The notes: generated by a model from the letters alone, not told the origin. A DNA stretch of 64,000 nt from Kitasatospora phosalacinea (GCF_000716545.1 NZ_JNWZ01000009.1:42436-106435), one strand, 5' to 3'. Shown: positions 1 to 12,569, counted from the stretch's first letter. Numbers and translations: made by a program.

Positions 1-1
1 G

Positions 2-592
2 GTGGTCGGCGAGGCCGCCGACGGCGCCGAGGCGCTCGGGCTGGTCCGCTCGCTGCGCCCCGACGTGGTGCTGATGGACGTGCGGATGCCCGGCCTGGAC
101 GGGCTGGCCGCGACCCGGGCGATCCTGCGCGGCACCGACCGGCCGCCGAAGATCCTGGTGGTGACCACCTTCGAGGCCGACGACTACGTGTACGAGGCGC
201 TGCGCGCGGGCGCCGACGGCTTCCTGCTCAAGCGCTCCCGCCCCGCCGAGGTCGTCCAGGCGGTGCGGCTGGCCGCGGCGGGGGAGACCCTGCTGTTCCC
301 GGCCGCGATCCGCCGGCTCGCCGCCGCCCGGGCCGACCGCGCCGACGGCGGCGGCGCGGTGGCCCGGGCGGGGCTGACCGGGCGGGAGGGCGAGGTGCTG
401 CGCCTGATGGCCCGGGGCCTGTCCAACGCGGAGATCGGCGAACAGCTGCACCTGGGCGTGCAGACCGTGAAGACGCACGTCAGCGCGGTGCTCGGCAAGC
501 TCGGCGCCCGGGACCGCACCCAGGCGGTGATCGCCGCCTACGAGTCCGGCTTCGTCACCCCAGCCCCCGAGGAGCCGGCCGCCCGGGGCTGA
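2..592 (+). CDS. LuxR/NarL-family response regulator (5' truncated by window edge)
   Basis: This is the C-terminal part of a two-component response regulator; the first 40-50 residues of the receiver domain lie before the window. The visible receiver has the phospho-acceptor Asp in VVLMDVRMPG (about residue 26 of the visible part), a VTTF switch Thr region and the conserved Lys in GFLLKRS. A LuxR-type helix-turn-helix follows (LTGREGEVLRLMARGLSNAE ... VKTHVSAVLGKLG). The family activates transcription after phosphorylation by a sensor kinase, which is usually the upstream neighbour and is out of view here. The last 55 bp overlap tail-to-tail with the gene on the other strand. The GTG at position 2 is only the first in-frame start codon in view, not the real start. 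Confidence 0.93.
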   Translation: MVGEAADGAEALGLVRSLRPDVVLMDVRMPGLDGLAATRAILRGTDRPPKILVVTTFEADDYVYEALRAGADGFLLKRSRPAEVVQAVRLAAAGETLLFPAAIRRLAAARADRADGGGAVARAGLTGREGEVLRLMARGLSNAEIGEQLHLGVQTVKTHVSAVLGKLGARDRTQAVIAAYESGFVTPAPEEPAARG

Positions 593-867
593 GCGCGCCG
601 GGCGCCCGGGGGCATCGGATTCCGGGGGTCGGGATCGGCGCACAGCGTGCGGTCGCCCAGCAGGTGGTCGCAGTGCCCCTGCTTGACGGCGTCCCGCAGG
701 TCGGCCCACTCGTCCGGGTTGAGGAACAGCACGGTGTTCCGGTCGGTGGCCCGCGCGAGGGCCACCCCCCGGTACGAAGTCGCCACCACCACGCCGTCCT
801 CGTCGTCACCGACCGCGTGCCAGTCCAGCCCCGGGAGCCCCTCCGGGTAGTACTCCACCGGGATCAT
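538..867 (-). CDS. Small hypothetical protein, last gene of a three-gene module
   Basis: A 109-residue protein beginning MIPVEYYPEGLPGLDWHAVG. I do not recognise the family. The middle (VVVATSYRGVALARATDRN ... FLNPDEWADLRDAVKQGHCD) has the strand-then-'PDEWADLRDAV' pattern seen in DUF397-like proteins, so a distant link to that family is possible. This is inference only. The ATG overlaps the stop codon of the preceding gene (ATGA), which suggests translational coupling. The C-terminus is rich in Pro, Ala and Arg, and its last 55 bp overlap the 3' end of the convergent response regulator. Because of that overlap I am less sure of the tail than of the first 75 residues. Confidence 0.7.
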   Translation of the reverse strand: MIPVEYYPEGLPGLDWHAVGDDEDGVVVATSYRGVALARATDRNTVLFLNPDEWADLRDAVKQGHCDHLLGDRTLCADPDPRNPMPPGARRAQPRAAGSSGAGVTKPDS

Positions 868-1235
868 CCGCCCACCGCCGTCGGGAACCTGGGCTCCACC
901 TCGGGCCCGTCGACCTCGGCCCACAGGCTCTCCCAGCGGTCCCCCCTGGTGTGCCCGAACCGGTCGGCTCCCCGGAGCGCCCGGAACACCGCCTCCGCGA
1001 CCTCCGCGTCCGGCTGCTCCACCACCCGGGTGGTGATCCGGAACCCGCCGCCCCTGAGCTCCTCGACCAACGGCTGCCGCCCCAGCAACTCCCGCAACGC
1101 GGACTCGATCCGCCGGGCCCGCGCGGCGGCGTCCTCGGCCCCCAGCGCCTGTTGTGCCTGTTGTGCCTGTTGTGCCTGTTGTGCCGACGCGTTTCCACTC
1201 CCTCCGCGACCGGGCTCGACCGCCGGGCCGCGCAA
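864..1235 (-). CDS. Small hypothetical protein with an Ala-Gln-Gln repeat
   Basis: A 123-residue protein of unknown function. Residues about 18-29 are a run of AQQ triplets encoded by a perfect 9-bp tandem repeat. The rest (ARARRIESALRELLGRQPLV ... FRITTRVVEQPDAEVAEAVF) looks like an ordinary helix/strand domain with typical third-position GC. It is the middle gene of a minus-strand trio: 16 bp after the 76-residue gene and overlapping the next gene by 4 bp. The start used is the first in-frame one; a later start that keeps or drops the repeat cannot be excluded. No signal peptide or membrane segment is visible. Confidence 0.62.
   Translation of the reverse strand: MRGPAVEPGRGGSGNASAQQAQQAQQAQQALGAEDAAARARRIESALRELLGRQPLVEELRGGGFRITTRVVEQPDAEVAEAVFRALRGADRFGHTRGDRWESLWAEVDGPEVEPRFPTAVGG
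1150..1185. repeat. 9-bp tandem repeat, 4 perfect copies, inside a coding region
   Basis: Unit TGTTGTGCC repeated four times. On the minus strand it encodes repeated Ala-Gln-Gln in the 123-residue protein. Since 9 is a multiple of 3, gain or loss of units would keep the reading frame, so this is a potential length-variable site. Confidence 0.9.
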
Positions 1236-1251
1236 TTGATTCCAACGCTCG

Positions 1252-1482
1252 TTAAATCGAATTGGACCGACCGCTGTCCGGCGCAGGTGCCAACCCGCCC
1301 GGGTGCACGGGTACTTCCGTCCCGCCCCCGACCGGTCGGACCCACATCAGCCCGCACCACTCGCCCATGTACCGGACGAGCCCGCCGGACTTCAGGTCGA
1401 TCACCAACTGCCCGATCACCGCAGGTCGGTAGGGGGCGCGCGACGGCACGCCGGGGTCCACGGGTACGTCCTGCGCGCTCAC
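1252..1482 (-). CDS. Small conserved-looking hypothetical protein, first gene of the module
   Basis: A 76-residue protein starting with GTG and preceded by a good GGAG ribosome-binding site 7 nt upstream. The core (AVIGQLVIDLKSGGLVRYMG ... GLMWVRPVGGG) resembles a group of very small actinobacterial proteins that often lie beside XRE/DUF397 genes. I make that link from memory of the pattern, not from a search. It leads the three-gene minus-strand unit and diverges from the XRE-DUF397 gene, with a 107-bp shared promoter region (1483-1589) between them. Function unknown. Confidence 0.72.
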   Translation of the reverse strand: MSAQDVPVDPGVPSRAPYRPAVIGQLVIDLKSGGLVRYMGEWCGLMWVRPVGGGTEVPVHPGGLAPAPDSGRSNSI

Positions 1483-1589
1483 TCTGTGCTCCGATCCTTC
1501 GGCAATGTGTCACCAGGATCGGCAAGGGTGGCTACGATCGGAAGGACTTCTGGTCAACACTTGGCTGTTTTCACTGGGGTGGAACACGC

Positions 1590-2639
1590 GTGCGCATCAA
1601 CAAACTTGATCCCTCGTCATCCCCGCTCGCCGCGCTCGGATGGCAGTTGCGCGAACGCCGCCGCCACCAGGGGCTCACCCAGGGCGAGTTGGGGAAGCTG
1701 GTCAACTACACGGGTGCGTACGTCTCGATCATCGAGAACGGGGGCCGCCGCCCGCCGCTCGAGTTCATCCGAGGAGCGGACCGGGTGCTGGGCGCGGCGG
1801 GGGCGCTGGAGGGCATGTGGTGGATGATCGACCACACCTCTTTCCGGGGCGGATTCCCGGAGTACGTGGGGCTTGAGGCCACGGCCCGTCGCATTCGGGC
1901 CTGGGATATCGGACTTCCGCCCGGAATCGCCCAGACCGAGGAGTACGCAAGGGCGTTGCAGAGCGGCTACGTGGAACGGGGCGCGGTGACGCCCGAACAG
2001 GCTGAGGAGCAAATCGGCGTGCTGCTCGGCAGGCATGCGGTACTGCGGTCGCCGAACCCGCCGGAACTGCACCTGGTGCTTGACGAGAGCTGTATTCGTA
2101 CCGTGGTCGGGTCTCCCGAGGTGACCGCGCGTCAACTGTCATGGCTGGCAGAGCTGGCCGCGCGCCCCAATGTCGCACTTCAGGTCATGCCGTTCGACCG
2201 TGGGGCGAAGCGTCCGCTTTCGCATCCGATCAAGTTCCTGACGATGGTCGACGGGTCGGTGGTGGGCTATACGGAGACGCACGAAAGGGGCTACGTCGAG
2301 TACGAGAGCGAAACCGTGGAGGGTTGGTTGGATGACTATCATCGACTGCAGGTCGAAGCACTCCCCCCGGCTGACTCCCTCGCGCTGCTCAGCAAGGCCC
2401 GGAAGGATCTATGCAACATGCTCCCCGTTGATAAGCAGGCCAAGTCCAGCTGGTACAAGTCCAGTTACTCGGACGGTGCAGGCGAGTGCGTGGAGATCAG
2501 CACCTCCTACGCGGAGTCCCACGACGTGGTGCTGGTCCGTGACAGCAAGGACCCCGAGGGCTCGTACCTCACCCTCCCCGCCTCCTCCTGGCGCGCCTTC
2601 GCGGACGCCGCCGGCAGCGGGCTCTTCCCCGGTGCCTGA
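1590..2639 (+). CDS. XRE/Scr1-family regulator fused in frame to a DUF397 domain
   Basis: 349 residues. The N-terminus (about 10-70) is an XRE helix-turn-helix (LGWQLRERRRHQGLTQGELG ... YVSIIENGGRRPP). Residues 80-280 match the Scr1/DUF5753 sensor-like domain of streptomycete regulators (ELHLVLDESCIR, SWLAELAARPNVALQVMPF). The last 65 residues (KSSWYKSSYSDGAGECVEIS ... VVLVRDSKDPEGSYLTL) are a complete DUF397 domain. In this family DUF397 is normally a separate small downstream gene; here no stop codon separates the two parts. The internal ATG at 2419 has an AAGGA about 10 nt upstream, so a free DUF397 protein could still be made from the same mRNA. GTG 1590 is chosen for its GGGGTGGA upstream and the correct length of the HTH domain. 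The target genes are probably the divergent trio. Confidence 0.88.
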   Translation: MRINKLDPSSSPLAALGWQLRERRRHQGLTQGELGKLVNYTGAYVSIIENGGRRPPLEFIRGADRVLGAAGALEGMWWMIDHTSFRGGFPEYVGLEATARRIRAWDIGLPPGIAQTEEYARALQSGYVERGAVTPEQAEEQIGVLLGRHAVLRSPNPPELHLVLDESCIRTVVGSPEVTARQLSWLAELAARPNVALQVMPFDRGAKRPLSHPIKFLTMVDGSVVGYTETHERGYVEYESETVEGWLDDYHRLQVEALPPADSLALLSKARKDLCNMLPVDKQAKSSWYKSSYSDGAGECVEISTSYAESHDVVLVRDSKDPEGSYLTLPASSWRAFADAAGSGLFPGA

Positions 2640-2665
2640 CCCCCGCCGCCCCTGAAGAAGCGTCG

Positions 2666-2690
2666 AGCCCCCGGCATCCCGCCGGGGGCT
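2666..2690. terminator. Bidirectional hairpin terminator
   Basis: Perfect 10-bp stem AGCCCCCGGC / GCCGGGGGCT with a 5-nt loop, between the convergent XRE-DUF397 gene and the membrane-protein gene at 2714. Confidence 0.75.
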
Positions 2691-2713
2691 CTGCTGTCGG
2701 GGGGTCGGGACGG

Positions 2714-3319
2714 CTACTCGTCCGCGACCTCGTACAGGTTGCTCAGCCAGGCCGGGACGTCGTACTCCTGGGCGCAGCTGCGCGCGGCCTCCTGGGTGAC
2801 CGAGTTCTCCCGGCAGCCCAGGTAGTCGCGGTAGGTGAACTGCATGCCGAAGACGCCCAGCGAGACCACCAGGGCGAGGCCGCCGGTCAGCAGGGCGCTG
2901 AGTGCGGCGGGGACCTGGGGGCGGACCGGACGGGGGGAGAACGGGTCGGCGGTGGGTTCGGCGGGGATGCGCAGCACGGCGACGGCGTACCAGACGGCGA
3001 GCAGGGAGAGCGGGAAGGCCAGCCAGTACAGGCCGAACAGCACCGCGAGCAGGGCGGCGAAGCCGGAGAGCAGGGCGTTGCGGGCGGTGCGGTGGGCGGG
3101 GTCGGCCGGATCCAGCTTGGGCGGCGAGGGCTGCTGCGGACCGGGCTCGGGGCGCCGGCCCCACGGCGGGGGCTGGGTGTGGTCCTCCTCCGGCTGTCCG
3201 TCCGGCTGCTGCCCGGTCGCGGGCGGTCGCGGGGTGCGGGGACGCCAGGGCTGGTCGGGCGCGCCGGGCGGAGGGGGCGCGAAGGGGTTGCGCTCGCCGC
3301 TGTCCTCGCCGCTGCTCAT
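2714..3319 (-). CDS. Proline-rich membrane protein
   Basis: 201 residues. The first 75 are hydrophilic, rich in Pro and Gln and probably cytoplasmic and disordered. Residues about 83-115 form one or two closely spaced membrane segments (LLSGFAALLAVLFGLYWLAF ... LAVWYAVAVL), and another lies at about 138-158 (LSALLTGGLALVVSLGVFGM). The short C-terminal domain contains two Cys (GCRENSV, ARSCAQEYDVP) that could form a disulfide if it lies outside. I do not recognise a functional family. It is divergent from purN across a 365-bp region that carries the CTACGCGCGTAG palindrome. Confidence 0.85.
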   Translation of the reverse strand: MSSGEDSGERNPFAPPPPGAPDQPWRPRTPRPPATGQQPDGQPEEDHTQPPPWGRRPEPGPQQPSPPKLDPADPAHRTARNALLSGFAALLAVLFGLYWLAFPLSLLAVWYAVAVLRIPAEPTADPFSPRPVRPQVPAALSALLTGGLALVVSLGVFGMQFTYRDYLGCRENSVTQEAARSCAQEYDVPAWLSNLYEVADE

Positions 3320-3472
3320 GGTCTCGGCCGTTTCTGCTCGTCGGATGGCCCGCCCCGTCGGTGGGGGAGTGGGCGGCCCGGGTCAATGATCCCCCAGCCG
3401 GTTCCCGGCCGTACGGCACCCTGTCGGATCGGTGCCCGGCGGCGGGGTCCGGCCGGGAGATCCCCGTCTCAA

Positions 3473-3484
3473 CTACGCGCGTAG
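3473..3484. promoter_or_regulatory. CTACGCGCGTAG palindrome upstream of purN (operator candidate)
   Basis: Perfect 12-bp palindrome in the 365-bp gap between the minus-strand membrane-protein gene and purN (3320-3684). It is followed directly by CGT, so TAGCGT could serve as a plus-strand -10. The same palindrome, or a one-base variant, occurs upstream of the BMP transporter, deoA, add and deoC. It lies about 200 bp before purN, further away than at the other genes. I see no other gene or RNA structure in this gap. Confidence 0.6.
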
Positions 3485-3684
3485 CGTGGACTGCTGGTTA
3501 CGGGTGGCCTCCCACCAGCCGTTATCGTGGTGACGGTCGGCAGCCCCCAACGGTTCCTCGGGCCCCCGCAGCGCCGCGGCCCCCGGCGGATCCGCCGCCG
3601 GCTCCCGACCTGCCGCCGCCCGTAGTGGCCCCACCGACGGTGGACGTACCAGCGGGCGACACCCGACGTACGGAGAATCGCGCC

Positions 3685-4344
3685 GTGGCTGCCGCTGACG
3701 CCCAAGTGTTCCCGCCCCGTACCCCCGGACCGGCCCGGCTGGTGGTGCTGGTCTCCGGCTCCGGCACCAACCTGCAGGCGCTGATCGACGCCGCCGCCGA
3801 CCCCGCCTGGGGCGCCGAGATCGTCGCGGTGGGCGCCGACCGCGACGGCATCGCCGGCATCGAGCGGGCCGAGAAGGCCGGCATCCCGGTCTTCGTCGAG
3901 CGGATCAAGGACCACGCCGACCGGGCCGCCTGGGACGCCGCGCTGACCGCCGCCGTCGCCGCGCACGAGCCCGACCTGGTGGTCACCGCCGGGTTCATGA
4001 AGATCCTCGGCCCCGCCTTCGTCGGTGCCTTCGCCGGGCGCACCGTCAACACCCACCCCGCGCTGCTGCCCGCCTTCCCGGGGGCGCACGGCGTCCCCGA
4101 CGCGCTGGCGTACGGGGTGAAGGTCACCGGCTGCACCGTGCACCTGGTGGACGGCGGGGTCGACACCGGGCCGATCATCGCCCAGGGCGTGGTGGAGGTC
4201 GAGGACGCCGACCACGCCGACGGCGGCGAGGCGCTGCACGAGCGCATCAAGACTGTCGAGCGCAAGCTGCTCGTCGAGGTCGTGGGCCGGCTGGCCCGCG
4301 AAGGACACCGCATCGAAGACCGAAAGGTATGGATCCCGGCATGA
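3685..4344 (+). CDS. purN: Phosphoribosylglycinamide formyltransferase
   Basis: 219 residues. Transfers a formyl group from 10-formyl-THF to GAR in step 3 of de novo purine synthesis in the cytoplasm. Family features in order: the N-terminal Rossmann start [18 protein letters not shown], the catalytic [13 protein letters not shown] region with Asn-His before it (VNTHPALLP), and the [16 protein letters not shown] motif with the catalytic Asp. GTG 3685 is chosen because GGAG sits 7 nt upstream and the length suits the family. The stop overlaps the purH start (ATGA), so the two are co-translated. A CTACGCGCGTAG palindrome about 200 bp upstream may tie the operon to nucleoside-responsive control. 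Confidence 0.97.
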   Translation: MAAADAQVFPPRTPGPARLVVLVSGSGTNLQALIDAAADPAWGAEIVAVGADRDGIAGIERAEKAGIPVFVERIKDHADRAAWDAALTAAVAAHEPDLVVTAGFMKILGPAFVGAFAGRTVNTHPALLPAFPGAHGVPDALAYGVKVTGCTVHLVDGGVDTGPIIAQGVVEVEDADHADGGEALHERIKTVERKLLVEVVGRLAREGHRIEDRKVWIPA

Positions 4345-5948
4345 GCGCCGCCTCCTCCGCCAACAAGCCCGTCTCCGAGAACGTGCGCCCGATCCGGCGC
4401 GCGCTGATCAGCGTCTACGACAAGACCGGGCTGGAGGAGCTGGCCCAGGGGCTGCACGCCGCCGGGGTCTCCATCGTCTCCACCGGCTCCACCGCCGGGA
4501 AGATCGCCGCGGCGGGCGTCCCGGTCACCGAGGTCTCCGAGCTGACCGGCTTCCCCGAGTGCCTGGACGGCCGGGTCAAGACCCTGCACCCGCGCGTGCA
4601 CGCCGGCGTGCTGGCCGACCTGCGCCTGGAGTCGCACCGCGCGCAGCTCGCCGAGCTGGGCGTCGAGCCGTTCGACCTGGTCGTGGTGAACCTGTACCCG
4701 TTCACCGCCACCGTCGCCTCCGGCGCCACCCCGGACGAGTGCGTCGAGCAGATCGACATCGGCGGCCCGTCCATGGTCCGCGCCGCCGCGAAGAACCACC
4801 CCTCGGTGGCCGTCGTGGTCGACCCGGCCCGCTACGCGGACGTGCTGACCGCCGTCCGGGGCGGCGGCTTCGACCTGCTGACCCGCAAGCGCCTGGCCGC
4901 CGCCGCGTTCGCGCACACCGCCGCGTACGACGTCGCCGTGGCGGGCTGGTTCGAGGAGTCGGGCTACACCGAGTCCGAGGCCGCGTTCCCGACCTTCCTG
5001 GGCTCCACCTGGGAGCTGGGCAACGTCCTGCGCTACGGCGAGAACCCGCACCAGCAGGCCGCCCTCTACATCGACACGGCGTCCATCAGCGGCTCCGCCG
5101 CGGGCGGCGGCCTGGCGGGCGCCGAGCAGCTGCAGGGCAAGGAGATGTCCTACAACAACTACGTGGACACCGACGCGGCCCGCCGCGCCGCGTACGACCA
5201 CGAGGGCCCCGCCGTCGCCATCATCAAGCACGCCAACCCGTGCGGCATCGGCACCGGCGCGGACGTCGCCGAGGCGCACCGCAAGGCCCACGCCTGCGAC
5301 CCGGTCTCCGCGTACGGCGGCGTGATCGCCGTCAACCGCCCGGTCACCGTCGAGCTGGCCGAGCAGATCGCCCCGATCTTCACCGAGGTCGTCGTCGCCC
5401 CCGGCTACGAGGACGGCGCCCTGGAGGTGCTGGCCAAGAAGAAGAACCTCCGGGTGCTGCGCGCCCCCGGGGCCCCCGCCGACGCGCTGGAGTCCCGCCG
5501 GATCTCCGGCGGCCTGCTGCTCCAGCAGGTCGACCGGGTCGACGCGGCCGGCGACGACCCGTCCACCTGGGCGCTGGCCACCGGCGAGGCGCTGTCCGCC
5601 GACGAGCTGGCCGAGCTGTCCTTCGCCTGGCGGGCCTGCCGGGCCGTCAAGTCCAACGCGATCCTGCTCGCCAAGGACGGCGCCTCGGTCGGCGTCGGCA
5701 TGGGCCAGGTCAACCGGGTCGACTCCTGCAAGCTCGCCGTCGAGCGGGCCGGCGAGCGCGCCCGGGGCGCCTACGCCGCCTCCGACGCGTTCTTCCCGTT
5801 CGCCGACGGCCTGGAGATCCTGCTCGCCGCGGGCGTCAAGGCCGTGGTGCAGCCCGGCGGTTCGATCCGCGACGAAGAGGTGATCGCCGCCGCCGAGAAG
5901 GCCGGCGTGACCATGTACCTCACCGGCACCCGGCACTTCTTCCACTGA
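4341..5948 (+). CDS. purH: Bifunctional AICAR formyltransferase / IMP cyclohydrolase
   Basis: 535 residues. Catalyses the last two steps to IMP. The N-terminal cyclohydrolase domain (about 20-160) shows [18 protein letters not shown] and [10 protein letters not shown]. The C-terminal AICAR transformylase domain has [16 protein letters not shown], the KHANPCGIG motif with catalytic Lys-His, and [10 protein letters not shown] near the end. ATG 4341 overlaps the purN stop and has a GGA 7 nt upstream; an alternative ATG at 4329 would lie inside purN and has poorer spacing. A strong hairpin terminator follows. Confidence 0.98.
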   Translation: MSAASSANKPVSENVRPIRRALISVYDKTGLEELAQGLHAAGVSIVSTGSTAGKIAAAGVPVTEVSELTGFPECLDGRVKTLHPRVHAGVLADLRLESHRAQLAELGVEPFDLVVVNLYPFTATVASGATPDECVEQIDIGGPSMVRAAAKNHPSVAVVVDPARYADVLTAVRGGGFDLLTRKRLAAAAFAHTAAYDVAVAGWFEESGYTESEAAFPTFLGSTWELGNVLRYGENPHQQAALYIDTASISGSAAGGGLAGAEQLQGKEMSYNNYVDTDAARRAAYDHEGPAVAIIKHANPCGIGTGADVAEAHRKAHACDPVSAYGGVIAVNRPVTVELAEQIAPIFTEVVVAPGYEDGALEVLAKKKNLRVLRAPGAPADALESRRISGGLLLQQVDRVDAAGDDPSTWALATGEALSADELAELSFAWRACRAVKSNAILLAKDGASVGVGMGQVNRVDSCKLAVERAGERARGAYAASDAFFPFADGLEILLAAGVKAVVQPGGSIRDEEVIAAAEKAGVTMYLTGTRHFFH

Positions 5949-5966
5949 CCCCCGGGGTCGGTGACG

Positions 5967-6010
5967 CCGAGGGCCCCGCACTCCGGACTTCCGGAGTGCG
6001 GGGCCCTCGG
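5967..6010. terminator. Strong bidirectional terminator after purH
   Basis: Perfect 20-bp stem (5967-5986 pairing with 5991-6010) with a 4-nt loop ACTT, between convergent purH and the RDD gene. Confidence 0.9.
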
Positions 6011-6020
6011 GCGTCCGCCG

Positions 6021-6764
6021 CTACTTCTTGATCACGACGGTGCCGGCCGCACGGTCGTGCCAGCCCTGCAGCTTGCCGGAGTTGTCGAAGAACGGCGACA
6101 GGTAGACCAGCAGGGTGCCGATGTAGCAGAGGAACGCGCCCACCACCGGCAGGATGTAGCGGATGAAGCCCGCGCCCAGGCCGGGGTGCTGGCCGTCGTT
6201 CTCGCGCACCACGCGCAGGCCCAGGGCCATCTTGCCGATGGTGGCACCGGCCAGGCCGACCAGCAGCCATTCGTAGATCAGCAGGAACACCGCGATCACC
6301 GCGAGCATGGTGAACGCCGTGGCGATGACGCTGGTGCCCGCGTCGTTGACGCACGACTGGTAGTCCGAGCTGTACGGGTCGCACTTGTCGGCCTTGTTGG
6401 CCAGGCCCACCATGCCGGCCATGCCCGCCGCCATGGCGATGCCGAGGACCACCGACATGACCACGCCGTCCAGCAGTCGGGCCAGGAAGCGCTGGCCCAT
6501 GGTGGCGATCCGCACCGTGCCGACGTTCGCGATGTTGATGTAGCCGTTGTTGGCCTGGATCGTGCCCGGCATCTGCGGGTAGCCGTAGCCGGCCTGCGGC
6601 GGCACCTGCTGCTGCTGCGGGTAGCCGTAGCCCGCCTGCGGCGGCGGGGCCTGCTGCGGGTAGCCGTAACCGGCCTGCGGCGGCGGGGCCTGCTGCGGGT
6701 AGCCGTAGCCGGCCGGCGGGGGCTGCTGGCCGTACGGGTTGTTCGGGTCGGGCGGGTAACTCAT
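6021..6764 (-). CDS. RDD-family membrane protein with Gly-Tyr-Pro-Gln repeats
   Basis: 247 residues. The first 75 are low complexity with repeats of [13 protein letters not shown], which give near-identical 39-bp DNA repeats around 6600-6720. The rest is an RDD domain: [20 protein letters not shown] with the Arg-x-x-Asp signature, a middle membrane segment ([20 protein letters not shown]) and [22 protein letters not shown] proteins are small transporters or membrane factors of uncertain role; some act as ion antiporters. An acidic/Cys-containing loop ([15 protein letters not shown]) sits between the first two membrane segments. ATG start. Confidence 0.92.
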   Translation of the reverse strand: MSYPPDPNNPYGQQPPPAGYGYPQQAPPPQAGYGYPQQAPPPQAGYGYPQQQQVPPQAGYGYPQMPGTIQANNGYINIANVGTVRIATMGQRFLARLLDGVVMSVVLGIAMAAGMAGMVGLANKADKCDPYSSDYQSCVNDAGTSVIATAFTMLAVIAVFLLIYEWLLVGLAGATIGKMALGLRVVRENDGQHPGLGAGFIRYILPVVGAFLCYIGTLLVYLSPFFDNSGKLQGWHDRAAGTVVIKK

Positions 6765-6899
6765 CGGTGCCTCCGGGCAGGAAGGGACGGGGACTGGACG
6801 GAAAAACCTAGGGGCGGGCGGGTGGGGACACCGACCGCGGGGCAGAGTAGCGGGTCACTGTGACGGGGCGCCGGGTGACGGTCATCGGGCGGCCGCCGC

Positions 6900-7343
6900 T
6901 CAGAACCGGAGCGGGCCGAGCCGGACCAACTCCCAGGCCCAGGCCGCCACCAGGGCCGAACCCACCAGCAGGTTGCGGCCCGCGTACGACAGCGGCCGGC
7001 GGCGGCCCGGGCCGAACGGCCGACCCACCAGCGCCAGCGCGGCCAGCGCGGTCACCGGGTTCGCCAGCAGCGCCGCCCCGGGGCGGCCGTGGCCCGCCTC
7101 GACGAACACCGTCGTGCTGCCGCACACCGGGCACGGCACACCCGTCAGCAGGCGCAGCGGGCACAGCACCCCCGGATCGTGCGCGTCGTGCGCCGCCGCC
7201 AGCGCGAGCGCCGCCCCGGCGACCAGCGCGGCCCGCAGCACCACCCGCAGCACCGACCCCGGCAGCGTCCCGGCCGACCGCCGCCAACGGGCCGGCAGCG
7301 TCGTCGGGCGGGCCGTCCCGGCCGGCGGCGCGGGGGCGCTCAC
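6900..7343 (-). CDS. DUF2752 family membrane protein
   Basis: 147 residues with a start at GTG 7343. Family hallmark: [20 protein letters not shown], the paired Cys motif of DUF2752, followed by [10 protein letters not shown]. Hydrophobic segments lie at about 34-50, 88-108 and 124-143. Function is unknown; the Cys pairs might bind metal or form disulfides. No clear ribosome-binding site precedes the GTG, so the start is uncertain. The 346-bp gap to folD (7344-7689) holds no further gene that I can support; a TACGCT -10-like hexamer near 7584 could belong to a folD promoter. Confidence 0.8.
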   Translation of the reverse strand: MSAPAPPAGTARPTTLPARWRRSAGTLPGSVLRVVLRAALVAGAALALAAAHDAHDPGVLCPLRLLTGVPCPVCGSTTVFVEAGHGRPGAALLANPVTALAALALVGRPFGPGRRRPLSYAGRNLLVGSALVAAWAWELVRLGPLRF

Positions 7344-7689
7344 GGCCGTACGGGGGCGCGCGAGGGAGCGGCGGCACCCGTGCCGCGCACGCCGCGCGGC
7401 CCCGGTCGGTGCGGTTCGCCCACTGTCCCTCTTCCCCCCGGCTGTCGTGCCCCGCCGACGACAGCCCGTCACCAGGACCCGGTACGGCGGGGATTGCCCG
7501 GACATCGTCGTCCGTACCACACCGCGCTGTCCAGCGGCTTCCGCAACCCGTGCCGGACCGTGGCACAACCGCGACCTGACCGGTACGCTCCGTGACCCCG
7601 CGGCCGCCGACGGCGGTCCGCGCGGCGCACCGGTCCGGCAGGCGGTCCGGCGGCGCGGCCCGGGCACCCGATCCGGGAGAATGGGGGGC

Positions 7690-10108
<2,419 letters not shown>

Positions 10109-10128
10109 GTGCCGCTCCGCAGCGGGTG

Positions 10129-10161
10129 AACGGCCGGGTGCCCTCGGGGCGCCCGGCCGTT
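10129..10161. terminator. Hairpin terminator after mdh
   Basis: 15-bp stem with one G-T pair (10129-10143 with 10147-10161), loop TCG, 20 bp after the mdh stop. Confidence 0.82.
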
Positions 10162-10188
10162 CCGTTGCGGGCGCCCTACACTCGGGCC

Positions 10189-11502
10189 GTGAGCGAAACC
10201 CTGCAGGACGCCGCGCTCGTCCTGGTGTTCATCATGTTGGGCGGTCTGTTCAACGTCGCGGAGATCGCGCTGATCTCGCTGCGGGAGGGGCAGATCCGCA
10301 CCCTGGAGTCGGCGGGTTCGCGGCGGGCCGCGCGGGCCGCGCACCTGGCGGCGGACCCGAACCGGTTCCTGGCGGCGGTGCAGGTCGGGGTGACCTGCAT
10401 GGGCTTCCTGTCGGCGGCGTTCGGCGCCGACACCCTGGCGGGCAAGCTGGCCCCGGTCTTCGTCCGGGCGGGCCTGTCCGAGGGCGTCGCGGACGCGGTG
10501 GCGCTGGTCGGCCTGACCCTGGTGATCTCCTACGCCTCGCTGGTGCTGGGCGAGTTGACGCCCAAGCGGATCGGCCTGCAGCGGGCCGAGTCGATCGCGG
10601 TGCTGGCCGCGCCGGTGGTGGACGTGATGTCGGTGGTGCTGCGGCCGGCGATCTGGCTGCTGGGCCACTCCACCAACCTGATGGTGCGGCTGCTGGGCGG
10701 CGACCCGAGCGCCGGACGCGGCGTGATGAGCTCGGAGGAGCTGCGCGGCCTGGTCGCCGCCAACACCGAACTCGGCTCGGACGAACGCGAGTTGATCAAC
10801 GACGTGTTCGCGGCGGGGGAGCGCCAGCTGCGCGAGGTGATGGTGCCGCGCACCGAGGTGACCTTCCTGGACGGCGACCGGCCGGTCGCCGAGGTCCGGC
10901 ACGAGACCGACTCCGCGCCGCACTCCCGCTACCCGGTGGTGGAGGGCTCCTACGACGCGGTGACCGGCTTCGTGCACGTCCGCGACCTGTACGGGGCGCG
11001 CGGCGAACAGGCCGCCCGGGTGCGGGAGCTGGCCCGCCCGGTGAAGCTGCTGCCGGCCACCAAGCGGGTGCTGGAGGCGATGAGCGAGATGCGCCGGGAG
11101 GGCCACCACCTGGCGATCGTGGTCGACGAGTACGGCGGCACCGCGGGCATCGTCACCCTGGAGGACCTGGTCGAGGAGGTGATCGGCGAGATCCGCGACG
11201 AGTACGACGCCCAGGACACCACCGCGACCCGGCGGCTGGCCGGCGGCGGCGTCGAACTGGACGGCCTGCTCAACCTCGCCGACTTCACCGAGGAGACCGG
11301 CCTGACCCTGCCCGAGGGCCCGTACGAGACGGTCGCCGGGTTCGTGGTGCGCGAACTGGGCCGACTGCCCCGCAAGGGCGACCAGGTGGTCACCGACACC
11401 GGGGCGCGGCTGACCGTGGCCCGCCTCGACGGGCGGCGGATCGAGCGGCTGCGGGTGAGCACCGTCACACCGGCGGACCCGCCCGCTCCGGAGGTTTCCT
11501 GA
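10189..11502 (+). CDS. CNNM/CorC-family membrane protein (HlyC/CorC transporter)
   Basis: 437 residues. The N-terminal DUF21/CNNM domain (about 1-190) has several hydrophobic helices and the family pattern [28 protein letters not shown] and [18 protein letters not shown] pair follows (about 210-335; [33 protein letters not shown]), then a CorC/HlyC C-terminal domain. Family members act in Mg2+ or Co2+ efflux and homeostasis. The GTG at 10189 is the first in-frame start after the mdh terminator. It reads towards trpS with 30 bp between the genes. Confidence 0.93.
   Translation: MSETLQDAALVLVFIMLGGLFNVAEIALISLREGQIRTLESAGSRRAARAAHLAADPNRFLAAVQVGVTCMGFLSAAFGADTLAGKLAPVFVRAGLSEGVADAVALVGLTLVISYASLVLGELTPKRIGLQRAESIAVLAAPVVDVMSVVLRPAIWLLGHSTNLMVRLLGGDPSAGRGVMSSEELRGLVAANTELGSDERELINDVFAAGERQLREVMVPRTEVTFLDGDRPVAEVRHETDSAPHSRYPVVEGSYDAVTGFVHVRDLYGARGEQAARVRELARPVKLLPATKRVLEAMSEMRREGHHLAIVVDEYGGTAGIVTLEDLVEEVIGEIRDEYDAQDTTATRRLAGGGVELDGLLNLADFTEETGLTLPEGPYETVAGFVVRELGRLPRKGDQVVTDTGARLTVARLDGRRIERLRVSTVTPADPPAPEVS

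Positions 11503-12569
<1,067 letters not shown>

Noticed and set aside
1150..1185. CRISPR-like repeat array
   Set aside because: The units are contiguous 9-mers without spacers, inside a coding region; the same holds for the repeat at 22519.
2409..2639. Separate DUF397 gene as the main annotation
   Set aside because: No stop codon separates it from the regulator, so the single fused frame is what the sequence shows; the internal start is kept only as a possibility.
3522..5981. Very long open frame opposite purN/purH (819 codons), and similar antisense frames opposite mdh-trpS and the glycerophosphotransferase genes
   Set aside because: They mirror real genes and arise because high-GC codons rarely give stops on the other strand. 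Their proteins are low complexity and show no family motif.
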